The position numbers and the translations under genes were made by a program. Below the pieces are notes generated by a model, which saw only the letters and a program-made list of their open reading frames with translations, was not told where the DNA came from and did not search any database. 64,000 nt of DNA from Prorocentrum cordatum. Its lineage: Eukaryota > Sar > Dinophyceae > Prorocentrales > Prorocentraceae. The stretch is taken from positions 89,121 to 153,120 of the forward strand of contig CAUYUJ010020149.1 in assembly GCA_963575745.1 (NCBI GenBank). Reading direction: 5' to 3'. This document shows, piece by piece, positions 22,316 through 32,033 of the stretch; position 1 is the stretch's first letter, and every line of letters starts with the position of its first letter.

Positions 22316-23360
22316 GCACCACACTGCTCGCACCATATAGCATGCACCACACATATTGCATATGTTGCATCACATAGCTTGCATCACATAGCTCTCTCCA
22401 CAGAACTTGCGGTGCACAGCTTGCACCACGCATATACGCCTGTAGATGTGCACCGGTTGGCAGCATCATGCAATGGGCGCTTCAACGCTTGTAGCGCAGA
22501 GTTTGCACCACATTGCGTCACATAGCTTGATTAACACTGCTTTGACCACATAGCTTGCACCATGTAGCTTGTAACGTATAGCTTGCATCACTTTGATGAC
22601 ACAGCGTAGCTTACACCATGTGGCTTTCAGCACGTAACTTGCAGCACAGGTAATGTACTACAGACAACGCATGACACAGTTTTCAACACGTGGTTACACA
22701 TCGATGGTGTAAAAACTAGTATTTTGGGTCCACGCTGGCTAAGGTTAAGACTAGAAAAAACGCGAATGCCAGGTATCATGTCGAAGTTAGTTCTGCTTGA
22801 TGATTTTGGCCTCTTGAGGCAGCCCCGAGGGCTTCCAAGATGGCCGAGGAAGTTCGGATTCCCGAGAATCTTGCCCATGCCTCACGAGAGCCACGCCTCG
22901 AACTTGGCGCGAGAGAGCGCATGGGGCTAGCTTGCACATCATCGTATGGCATAGCAGAGCGACTCATGGCACACTATACCATTGTGCATCATATATTAGC
23001 TGTAACGCGTAGTATTGTATAGTGTGGCAAGTCAGACCACACCATTGCATTGCATGGCGTTGCATAACATCGTGCAGCGTGGCGTATCACGATATACCAT
23101 TGAACGGCATTCCAGAGCGCTACGGCGCATACCGTAGCGTGGCATGTCATTGTAAGCCACGGCATGCCATGCCATGATATTGGATATCGCACAGCTTGCC
23201 AGTGAGTTGGATAGTGTATAGTGCAATCGCATGTGGTGTCGACCCGTAGCAGTACACACAGCATCATGGCGTACCATAGCGTTGAATGACATACCAGCGC
23301 CAGGTATAACATTGCATGGCGTTGCATATCGTTGCACTGCAAATTCCAGGATTCGTCAAA
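22316..23360. repeat. TAGCTTGCA and GCATGGCGT short-word arrays
   Basis: Loose repeats of CATAGCTTGCACCA (22320-22640) and later of GCATTGCATGGCGTTGCAT (23020-23350). A GGCCTCTTGAGGCAGCCCC fragment interrupts them near 22810. Confidence 0.7.
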
Positions 23361-24240
23361 CCAGCGTTGGCCAGCATAGCATACAATCGGAGGTTGGGGG
23401 AACCGAGAGCCCCCCGCAGGGAAGTCGGTTTCGAGTTCGTGTTCGTGCAGTGCGTGCGGGCGAGGTGAAGCTGCGTGGGCGCGCGAGAAGAATGACCCCG
23501 CCGTCGCTAGGGCGATCCGGATGCAGTGGACCGCCCCTGCCCCTCCGCACCTGGTGGGCGCGCGGTGGCCCGGAGTGCCCCGCCGCAGTGCACTGGTGTC
23601 CGGTCGGTGTTCCGTCGGCGGTGGGCGGGCAGCGGCCGGGGTGTCCCGCCCTGGTATCGAAAGAGTGATATCGACAGTGAGGTTGATTGTGACATTGGTT
23701 GTGAGATAGAAAGCGGGGGCGATAGTGACATTACATCTCATCGCAACATCGTCATCACGAGTCGTCGCTGACTCGAAGGCTCGTCACCAGCATCGTCATC
23801 ATCACACCCATCGCATTTGCCAGCAATTAGTTCTTTCCCCCCCATCCCCTAACCTCCTTATCACCCGAAGGGTGGTCGTATAGGTAACATGGTATGCCAT
23901 GGCACAGCTCAGCATGGCATGAATAGCATTGCATTGCATCGCGTTCCATTGAAAATAATGGCATGCCCGTAGTACTTCCTAGCACATCACATCAAACAGC
24001 GGCAGGGCAAAGCAAAGCGTACCCAGGGAGCCTCAGAGAGCCCCCCCCACCGGGACCCAGCGGAACCCCCAGAGAAGCTTTCGGGAACCCTCGATAGACG
24101 GGGCGGGACCTCGCAGAAACACCATCTGCCTTCAAGAGAAATAATCCATTAGGTGCATCCCAAGTGGAGACACATAAGTGTGAACAGGGAACGGAACCAT
24201 AAGAAGTAGGGGAAGGATACGTTGCTGATCTAAGTTCCCC
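23361..24240. other. Unassigned sequence before sacsin exon 2
   Basis: Mostly unique sequence. The part at 23680-23830 is rich in short CATCGTC words and the part around 24030-24110 in CCCCCA. No gene seen. Confidence 0.4.
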
Positions 24241-24271
24241 GCTGCTAGGACAGCAGTATCGGGTGTCGCAG

Positions 24272-25499
24272 GTGATGCGTATCTATCAAGTTCTTTTGGA
24301 GACTACTCAGGCGCGGCGCTCTACGCGTACAATGACGCTGTCTTCACTGAGTCGGACTTCAAGGCAATCAAGAACATGGGCGCATCCGAAAAAATATCTG
24401 ACGCAAGCAAAACTGGTAAATTCGGCCTCGGCTTTAATGCAATTTACCACATGACGGACCTACCATGTTTCGTCACCAGCCACTACATGGTCATTCTGGA
24501 TCCACACCAGCGTACACTCACAGGAAGAGACGGCGAGAAGGCGTTTGCAAGACGGTGGAACATTTCTCGTGATTGCATCAAGGACTATCGAGGCCATTGC
24601 GCTTGGTTTCAGAATCTTGGGAGCGAGATCAGTTGCCGCATGGATGGGGAGTACAATGGCACGCTCTTTCGCTTTCCGTTACGCTCGCACGAACAGGCCA
24701 GGAAATCCGACTTGTCTCAAGAGCATTGGGACTTTGACGGTGTACACAATATTCTACAGCAATTCGAAGGGGAGTGCGAGCGCTTGTTGCTCTTCCTCAA
24801 AAGAGTCAATCAGGTTGACATTGTGATTGAAGATGTAGACGGCTCTATGCGCGTTCGCTTCAGTGCGCATCTCGTGCAGAATGCGCAGGCTGCTACCTTC
24901 TTTCGCAACAGGGAACTACTGATTTCAATGCTCCGCGACTGCAAGGACAATCTCCGAGAAGCAGTAGAGCAACATCATGACAAGCTCGCCGGTACTTCTT
25001 CGGTGGAGGTGTCTATGACGTCGGGTACAGCAGAGTCAACGCGGCGAGCATGGCTTTTGGCTTGCCATGTTGATGCAGGGGATGCCCTCATTTTTGCGGA
25101 GAGGGAGTCTGCGAACGTTCCAGGGTCACGCTTCATACCCTGGGCGCAGATCGCAGTACCTGTACGAGCATCTTATGACAAGGCGACTTTCGATGGTTTT
25201 CTGTTTTGCTTCCTGCAGCTACCGGTGAAAACTGGCATGCTCATGCATGCCAACAGCTTCTTCGAGTTATCCAGCAACCGGCGTGACCTGTGGCAGGGGG
25301 AAGACCTGACAGGTGCAGAGGCCCTCAAGTGCGCCTGGAACGCGTTGCTCCTGGGATCCATCCTTCCCCGGTGCTTGCTCAAGGCGCTTCAGTGGATCGC
25401 ATCGAGCAGCTCAGGCATACAGGAAGCAAACAAGCTGTGGCCATCAGGCCTTGCACCCCAGCTGGCCAAGCTCGAGGAAACATTCTATGCAATCGGCAG
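24272..25499 (+). CDS. Sacsin-like protein, exon 2 (ATPase domain and following region, repeat A)
   Basis: 409 codons completing the first Hsp90-type ATPase fold and the start of the middle region. Diagnostic motifs in order: GAALYAYNDAVFTESDF (lid/strand preceding the G-box, residues ~14-30), the glycine motif KTGKFGLGFNAIYHMTDLP (~residues 50-68), then CFVTSHYMVILDPH. Later parts contain FLFCFLQLPVKTGMLMHANS and FFELSSNRRDLW, both sacsin-type (compare repeat B). The exon starts in phase 1 after GTCGCAG and ends in phase 2 at GGCAG|GTGCGC, with consensus AG|G context on both sides of the next intron. Base composition and codon use are those of a normal gene. In-frame sequence continues to a stop at 25560, but that tail is intron. 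Confidence 0.9.
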
Positions 25500-25686
25500 G
25501 TGCGCCTCCGCGGGCCCCCCTGGCATTTCTGGGGCCGTGGCTGGCCCGCGCGGTCGCTGATGGAGCAAAAGGACGAGAGACCAGAGGGTCACGAGGACGA
25601 CAAGGATACGAAGGGGACAGGGAGGGGGACAGGCAAGAGGATGACAAGGCAGGAGGAGGAGGAGAAGGACAGCAGATAGGGAGAGA

Positions 25687-25691
25687 CAGGC

Positions 25692-25725
<34 letters not shown>

Positions 25726-26030
25726 GGACAATTTATCAGGAATCGTACCTACACGTATGTATGCATGTATGTATGTATGCATGCATACATACATATAATA
25801 CATATATACGTACGTATATCTGCATGTATATACGTGTGTGTATATATATATATACAAGACTGCATTGGCGCTGCGCGCCATGCACGTTGGTCCTTTGGAA
25901 TTCGCACGCTAGCGGAGTGCGAGCGTGCGTACATGCGCACACACATGCGTCTATGAATGCATAGTACATATGTACATATAATATACGTTTGTATGGATAT
26001 GTACATGTATATGCAAATGGTCAGTGTAAC
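25687..26030. repeat. (GA)n then TATG arrays
   Basis: GAGAGA (25687-25730), then GTATGTATGCATGC repeats (25755-25850), an unrelated 80-base island, then more TATG (25935-26030). Confidence 0.9.
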
Positions 26031-26099
26031 TATGTGTGCGCATACACATTCGTATATCAGGCGGTGGTGGCCTGACCAGTTGCTCATATCATCGCGCCA

Positions 26100-26535
26100 C
26101 TAAAAGGCGCGAGGGTCTCAGGCAAACGTGGTCAGACTACCATGGGACAGTGCGTCGCCGAGGTCACTGTTGCGAGGACGTCCCGGGTGAAAATGGCCTG
26201 CGCACCTCCGCTCAGGGGAGGGCATATCCGAAGTCAGCCGTGCGAGGAAGTTTCAAGCGAGGAATGGTCTGAACACTTCTGCTCAGGGCACCCTTGAACG
26301 TAGAGTTGCGAGAAGTCGCACGCGAAAGTGGCCGAACCACCATGGTGCAAGGCACCTCCGAAGTGAGACTTGCGAGAGTGTCTCAGGCGACAGTGGCTGG
26401 AAGACCTCAACTGAGAGCGTTTCGGGCCCCAGAGCTGCGATGATGTCTCAAGCGAAAACGGCGGGACCGATGCGAAGCAAGGCTCTTCTGAGGTCGGAGT
26501 TGCGAGCATATCTCTGGCGAAGCGGATCAGACTAC
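26100..26535. repeat. Degenerate TCTCAGGCGAAA repeat
   Basis: Successive copies of a ~65-75 bp unit with GTCTCAGGCGACAGTGG / GTCTCAAGCGAAAACGG and TTGCGAG motifs at about 26110, 26180, 26250, 26310, 26370 and 26445. It is related by its core to the arrays in intron 3 and at 54.8-57.6 kb. Confidence 0.65.
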
Positions 26536-26539
26536 TTTC

Positions 26540-26660
26540 CGTTATCTCCTCTTCCTCCTTCCCCTTTTCCTTTCCTCCTCTTCCTTCTCCTCCCCCTCCT
26601 CCTCCTCCTCCTCCTCCTCCTCCTGTTCCTCCTCCTCTTCCTCTCCCCCCTCTCCGCTTC
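26540..26660. repeat. (TCC)n array
   Basis: CTCCTCCTCC array with CTTCC variants. The minus-strand 180-codon frame over it is Gly/Glu/Lys homopolymer sequence. Confidence 0.95.
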
Positions 26661-26950
26661 TTTTTTTGCCCATTCTCCCCATCCCTGGCGGCGCGGCGCG
26701 GTGCCGTTCGGCCTCTCTGCGAGTCAAGCGGCAAAAGGCGAGAGAACCCCCCCGAATTAGAAGCGGTTTTTCCCAAGCCGCCAAGGGGGCCCGAAGGTAG
26801 TGCAAGATGCGGCGCAGGTTTTGAAATCCCCCAGGGACTCCTCGGATTCGGCCGGCCCTCTCCGGTAAGGTAGGCAAGGGCGCCAACAGCGCGTCTGGAT
26901 GAGATGGTGTCGTGGCCCCGACGGTTTGTATTGAGTGTTGCGAGAAGCTC
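26661..26950. other. Unassigned segment in intron 2
   Basis: Normal-complexity GC-rich sequence, no recognisable gene. Confidence 0.4.
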
Positions 26951-26954
26951 AGTC

Positions 26955-27330
26955 GAGGCGGGAGGAGGAACATGAAGAGGATGAGGAGAAGGAGGAGGAG
27001 GAAAAGGAGGAGGATGAAGAGGAGGAAGATGATGAAGAGGACAGATTATGTGGATATCTGGGGTGCAGCCGAGGTGTCGCGGAAGAAATCCGCAGCAGAG
27101 ATTTGGGATAGTGAGGAGAGCTGCTTCTGCTAGACCTTTGGCGGGGCGGAACGTGAAACATCACAGGGAATGAGGAGAAGGAGGAGGAGGAGGTAGAGGA
27201 GGAAGAGAATGAGGAAGAGGAGGAGGAGCTCTTGGGTCCTTCGGTGGTTTGAACGAAGAATGGCCTCGCTGCGCCATTTGATACGACAACGACGACGACG
27301 ACGAAGGCGACGGCAAAGAGAAGGGATAAT
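26955..27330. repeat. GGA-rich tracts and (GAC)n
   Basis: Two GGAGGAGG tracts (26975-27045 and 27175-27230) around a short unique piece, then CGACGACGACGACG at 27285-27315. Confidence 0.85.
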
Positions 27331-27344
27331 GAGAGGGGGAGACC

Positions 27345-27930
27345 GCTGTGTTGGGATCTCGTGGTGCGCCTCTCGGGGCCCTCTGGGAGGCAGTTTTGAA
27401 GCCTCTTGGGGGTGTTTTGGGGTTCTTGAGATCTTTTTTGGGGCCTCTTGGGGGCCTCTTGGGGGCTCCTTGGGGCCTCTTGGGAGCCTCTTGGGGCCTC
27501 ATGGGTCTCTCTCCGGGCGTCTTGGGGCCCTCTCGCGGCGGAAAATGTAGTTTTGAATTTTTGGGCGCCCTCTTGGGTCTCTCTTGGGGCCGTCTTGGTG
27601 CTCTCTTGGGCCGTGTTGGGCGCCTCTTGGGCGGTCTCGGAGCCTTCCTGGACCGTGTTGGGGCCTTCTTGGGGGCCTCTTGGGCAGTATTGGGGCGATG
27701 AAGGGAACCTCTTGGGTCATTGTGGAGCGTCGGGAAGCGGGAAAAGCGAGAAGGCCAAAAACATCGAAGACACACAGGAAAATCAACAATTGTAGCCTCT
27801 CGGGGCTCTCTTGGGAGGCCTCTTGGGGGTCTCTGGGGGCGTCTTGGACGCGTTTTGGGCAGTCTTGGGCCCAGATTGGGCGTCTTGGGCCGATCTTTGG
27901 GTGTCTCGGGGCCTTCTTTGGCCGTCGTGT
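27345..27930. repeat. GGCCCAAGA-rich element, reverse orientation, with core
   Basis: TCTTGGGGCC units, a core at about 27715-27800 (GTGGAGCGTCGGGAAGCGGG ... AATCAACAATTGTAGCCTC), then more TCTTGGGGG units. The core is similar in layout and sequence to 47280-47370 (GGCGTCGGGAAGCCGAAAAG). Confidence 0.75.
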
Positions 27931-28084
27931 TTTTTTTTTTTTCGCGTCGCACTCGCACGACAGACACCGAGCACTCTGCAGGAGCGCCCCAAAAGCTCGG
28001 GGAGGCCGCAATACGTTTTTTTTTTTGGGGGGGGGTGGGCACCGTGAGCCGCTTTTCCGGGGTCCCCGGCCCTGTAAAAAATAA

Positions 28085-28590
28085 ATAGGAATACGTATGC
28101 ATTTAAACATGCATGCATGTATGCATGTATGTATGTATACATGTATGCACGATTGTATGCTGATGTGTATGTATGCATGTATGCATGCACATATGTATGC
28201 ATGCATGTGTGTATACATCTATGTATGCATGCATGTACGCATGCATGTATGTTTGTATGCATGTATGTGTGTACGCATACGTGCATGCATGTACGTATGT
28301 ATACATGTATGTATGTATGCATACATATATCTTACGTATGTATGTATATATATGTATTTAAGTATGTATACATGTATGTATGTATGTATGTGCTTATACA
28401 TACACACATCAGTACATGTTTGTGTGTGGGGGTGGAGAGAAAGGGACATGTATATCATCGACATACGGAACGATATACATGTATGTATGTATGTATGTAT
28501 GTATGTATGTATGTATGTATGTATGTATGTATGTATGTGTGTATATGTATGTATGTATGTATGTATGTATATATATATGTATAGGGATCT
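28085..28590. repeat. TATG / CATG array
   Basis: Around 500 bases of GTATGTATGCATGC, with a pure (ATGT)n at 28482-28570. Confidence 0.97.
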
Positions 28591-28627
28591 ATATAGAGAT
28601 ACACACACACAGCGCGCGCACGATAAA

Positions 28628-28628
28628 T

Positions 28629-28719
<91 letters not shown>

Positions 28720-28764
28720 GAAAGAGAGAGAGATATAGAGATATGTAGAGAGAGAGAGAAAAAC

Positions 28765-28811
<47 letters not shown>

Positions 28812-28906
28812 GGGAGAGACAGAGAGAGAGAGAGAGAGAGAAAGAGAAAAACCGAGAAATACCGAAAACGACAGAGAGATATATACATATAGATAGAGCG
28901 AGAACG

Positions 28907-28944
<38 letters not shown>

Positions 28945-28950
28945 CGAGAG
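28628..28950. repeat. (GA)n array
   Basis: About 320 bases of GAGAGA with AAAGAG and ACAGAG interruptions, directly after the TATG array as at 19.7-20.2 kb. Confidence 0.97.
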
Positions 28951-29019
28951 GGAGATATGCAGGGGCGGGAAGGGACACGTCAGTCGATCAGTTCGAATGT
29001 CCGTGACCTCTCTCGGAGA

Positions 29020-29340
29020 TTGTCTTCTGCCTATTGGGGTCTCCTGGGATCTCTTGGGCCACTGGTCGACTTGCCGTGGCCTTTTTTTGGCCCACTTCTG
29101 AGCCGTTGTAGTGACATTTTTGGGCCATCTGGGGGTTCTGTTTGGCCGTCGAGGGCGCCTCCATGAGCCGTCTTTGGGCTGCCTTGAGGACGGCTTGGGG
29201 CTCCCTTGGGGCCGTCCTGGGCTGCCCTGGCGGCTTCGAGAGACACTTGAGGGCCATTTGATGCTGAGTTTTTTTCATGACTCCGAACGTCTGGGACCTC
29301 TCTTGGGCTTGCTTGGGGCATCTCGCTGGGGGCTTTTCGT
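29020..29340. repeat. GGCCCAAGA-rich element, reverse orientation, diverged
   Basis: TTGGGCCATCTGGGGGTTC and TTGGGGCCGTCCTGGGCTG units. Open frames here are not recognisable proteins. Confidence 0.55.
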
Positions 29341-30125
29341 GCGCGTCTTAGAGTGCTCGTGGCCTATCGAGATGGATTGGAGGAGTCGCGGCTGCCCTGG
29401 CGGCTTCCCGTGGCTCTCTTGTGCAGCCTCGGCGGCATCGCGGCGCCCTCTGGGGCGTCATGGGCCCGTCTTGCTGGATCCAGGGGCTCCAGTGCATCCC
29501 CCTCCAGGCCCTCCTCAGGCTTGCCCCCCTGCAGCTCGATTGCATGCTGTGGCTCAGCCTGGCTGCCAAGTGCGTGCGCACCCAGTGCTCCCTCAGTGGC
29601 TTCCTTGGTCCTGTCTGTGCAAGGTCTCAGCTGGACCCTTTCAGGGGTCTTTGGGGCGCTTCAGGCGCCCCAATTCCCGACTCAGCGTCTTTGAGGTCAG
29701 CCACATGTGCTGTTCTTAGCATGAGGCCAACAGCAGGCTCGCCGTGCATGTTTGTTGGGTAAGCATTAAGCGGTTGAAGCGGAAAAAAAGAGAGAGGGCG
29801 ACGAGCTCTGTGCAGATCTACCGCCCCTGGCCAGGCCGATCCTGGCGGGGGGCACGAGCGGTGTGTACGCCCCGCAAGCGTGGCCAGAGGCACGTGCACC
29901 CAGCCTGGGCCCAGGATGGGCATGTCCAGGGGCGGTGGATATGGAGCTATAGATCTCGCCGCCGGCGAGCAGGGATGGTCGCCTCGAAACCATATATGCT
30001 ATCGGAGTTCCCCAAGTAATGATGTTGAGCGCTCGTCGAGCTCAACGGGGCATATCAGTAGCAGTTGGAACGGAAGGCTCATGACATTGAGATGCACGCG
30101 TGGGAGGGCACAGGAAGGCAAGGCG
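29341..30125. other. Unassigned unique segment in intron 2
   Basis: Normal-complexity sequence; the plus frame 29111-29719 and smaller frames are unrecognised. A nested palindrome GTTGAGCGCTCGTCGAGCTC (from about 30024) lies near its right end. Confidence 0.4.
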
Positions 30126-30480
30126 GGGAAGCAGTCCGCGCAGTCTGACACGGCCTCCCTGGAGCCCCCCCTGGAGGTAGAATCTGTGCTACCGGTGGGG
30201 CTGGTGGAGGCTGGAGGGCACGATCTCTGAGAAGTTACACGTGTTTCGCATAGACCGCGCAGTCCGACACGGCCTTCCTGTTGGTAGTATCTGTGCTACT
30301 GGTGGGGCTGGTGGAGGCTGGAGGGCACGACCCCTGATAAGCCATACGTGTTGTGCAGGCTGGAGGGCACGTTTCCTGATAGATAACACGTGTTTCGCAC
30401 ACCCCGCGCAGTCCGACACAGCCTCCCTGGAGGTACTAACTGTGCTGCCGGTGAGGCTGGTGGAGACTGGAGGGAGCGGT
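30126..30480. repeat. ~130-bp tandem repeat, about 2.7 units
   Basis: Units start at GCGCAGTCTGACACGGCCTC-like sequence near 30137, 30259 and 30397 and contain GGGGCTGGTGGAGGCTGGAG and TTACACGTGTTTCGCA. The middle unit has an extra GCAGGCTGGAGGGCACG insertion. Confidence 0.85.
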
Positions 30481-30569
30481 GGAGGAGGCAAGAAGCCTGG
30501 TACCTGGTAGGAGGTTGCATGAGGAGGTGGAAGAGGAGGAAGAGGAGTAGGACAGCATATAGGGAGAGA

Positions 30570-31015
30570 CAGGCAGAGAGAGAGAGAGCGAGAGAGAGAG
30601 AGAGAGCGATACAAATATTTATAGGAAGATGGTCCACACATATGTGTGCATGTATGTATGTATGTCTGTATATATGTATGCATGTATGTATGTATGTCTG
30701 TCTGTATGTATGTATGTATGTATGTATGCAGATAGGAAGGTAAACATACATGTATAATTGAATGCGTACATATGTGTATATATGTGTATGCATGTATGCA
30801 TGCTCGCACACACACATATATATATATGTATGTGTATGTGTATGTGTATGTATGCATGTATGAGTGTATGCATGTATGCATGTATGCATGTATGCATGCA
30901 TGCATGCATGCATGCATGCATGCATGTATGTATATATGTATGCATGCATGCATGCATGCATGCATGCATGCGCGTATGTGTGTACATATGTGCGTATGCA
31001 TGCATGTATGTATGA
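30570..31015. repeat. (GA)n then TATG / GCATGCAT arrays
   Basis: A short GA array (30572-30608) followed by TATG (30640-30730) and GCATGCATGCATGC (30850-31012). Confidence 0.95.
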
Positions 31016-31418
31016 TGGTCTTGCTGCTGATCATTATGACGATGCTGCTGATGATGACGATGCTGATGATGATGATGCTGCTGATTATGATGCTGACGCT
31101 GATGATGATGCTGATACAGCTGCTGCTGATGATGATGCTGGTGGTGGTGGTGATGCTGCTGATGATGATGAGGATGATGATGCTGTTTCTGTTGCTGATA
31201 ATGCTGCTGATGATGGTGATGATCATGTTGCTGCTGCTGCTGATGATGATGGTGACGGAGGTGGTATTGTTGGTGGTGGTGCAGGTGTCGATGATGATGA
31301 TGCTGATGATGCTGATGATGATGATGATGATGATTCTGATGATGATGATGATGATGTTTTTGATGATGATGATGACGATGCTGCTGCTGATGATGATGCT
31401 GCTGATGATGATGATGGT

Positions 31419-31465
<47 letters not shown>

Positions 31466-31720
31466 TTGATGCTGATGCGGCAGATGAGGATGATGATGAA
31501 GACGATGGTGCTGATGATGAGGATGAGGATGAGGAGCAGGAGGAGGAGGAGGACGAGGAGAAGGATGGAGAGGAGGAGGGGGAGAAGGATGATCACTAGG
31601 AGGAAGAGGAGGAGAAGGAGGAGGATCAGGAGGAGGAGGAGGAGCATGAGGAAGAGGAGGAGGAGAAGGAGGAGGAGGAGGACGAGGAGGAGGAGCTTGC
31701 AAGGGAAAGGCACGTAGAGC
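31016..31720. repeat. GATGATGCTG and GAGGAG arrays
   Basis: About 480 bases of GATGATGCTGCTGATG triplets, then GAGGAGGAGG (31530-31700). The 364-codon minus frame reads as His/Leu/Ile repeats. Confidence 0.95.
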
Positions 31721-32033
31721 TTGCATGAGTGTGTGTGTGTGTAGCTTGCATGATGAAGAGGAGGGGCAGGAGGAGGAGGAGGATAATACTACTGCTGCTG
31801 CTGATGGTGATGATGGGGAGGAGGATGATGATGAGGAGGATGATGCGGAGAAGGACGAGGAGGAGGAAGAGGAGGGGAGGAGAAGAAGGAGGAGGAGGGG
31901 GAGGAAGAACAAGAAGGTGTTCTAGGAAAACAAGAACCCCTCGCGGGATCTGGGGAAAATGTTGGCCCCCCACCAATCACGAAAGGCGACCCCACACAGG
32001 GGATGAATCTGGGGAGTGGCAGACGTATTCCAG
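31721..32033. other. End of sacsin intron 2
   Basis: (GT)n at 31728-31742, GAGGAG/GATGAT triplets to about 31915, then ~110 bases of normal sequence leading to the TATTCCAG acceptor. The frame is open through this stretch, which extends the apparent frame far upstream of the exon. Confidence 0.6.

Larger units (their letters stand above)
13738..24271 (+). other. Sacsin intron 1 (~10.5 kb)
   Basis: Proposed GTGACC...GTCGCAG intron in phase 1. The sequence GTGA follows both splice points, so the junction lies in a short direct repeat. The content is almost entirely repeats (CA arrays, megasatellite, GAG/GAT arrays, GGCCCAAGA elements, TATG/GA arrays, short-word arrays). I see no other gene inside. 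An alternative GA...AG junction near 13745/24249 would add a few residues but needs a rarer donor. Confidence 0.65.
25500..32033 (+). other. Sacsin intron 2 (~6.5 kb)
   Basis: GTGCGC...TATTCCAG, phase 2, CAG|G on both sides. Splicing gives FYAIGR joined to LVPKGLADSL. The content is TATG and GA arrays, GGCCCAAGA-rich elements, GAT and GAG arrays, with short unassigned pieces. No second gene recognised. Confidence 0.8.

Noticed and set aside
23400-23670. Possible structural RNA in a GC-rich segment
   Set aside because: No rRNA, tRNA or snRNA signature recognised; only short GTGGGCGC-type repetition.
24249-24271. Alternative exon 2 start at 24249 with a GA donor near 13746
   Set aside because: It would add residues but needs a non-canonical donor. 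The canonical GT...AG choice gives the same inter-motif length as repeat B.
29111-29719. 202-codon open frame as a gene
   Set aside because: The first half is TTGGGGCC-type repeat. The rest shows no recognisable family, and it lies inside sacsin intron 2.
31729-32033. Upstream extension of sacsin exon 3
   Set aside because: The extension is GAG/GAT triplet sequence and intergenic-like sequence. A TATTCCAG acceptor fits the phase of exon 2.
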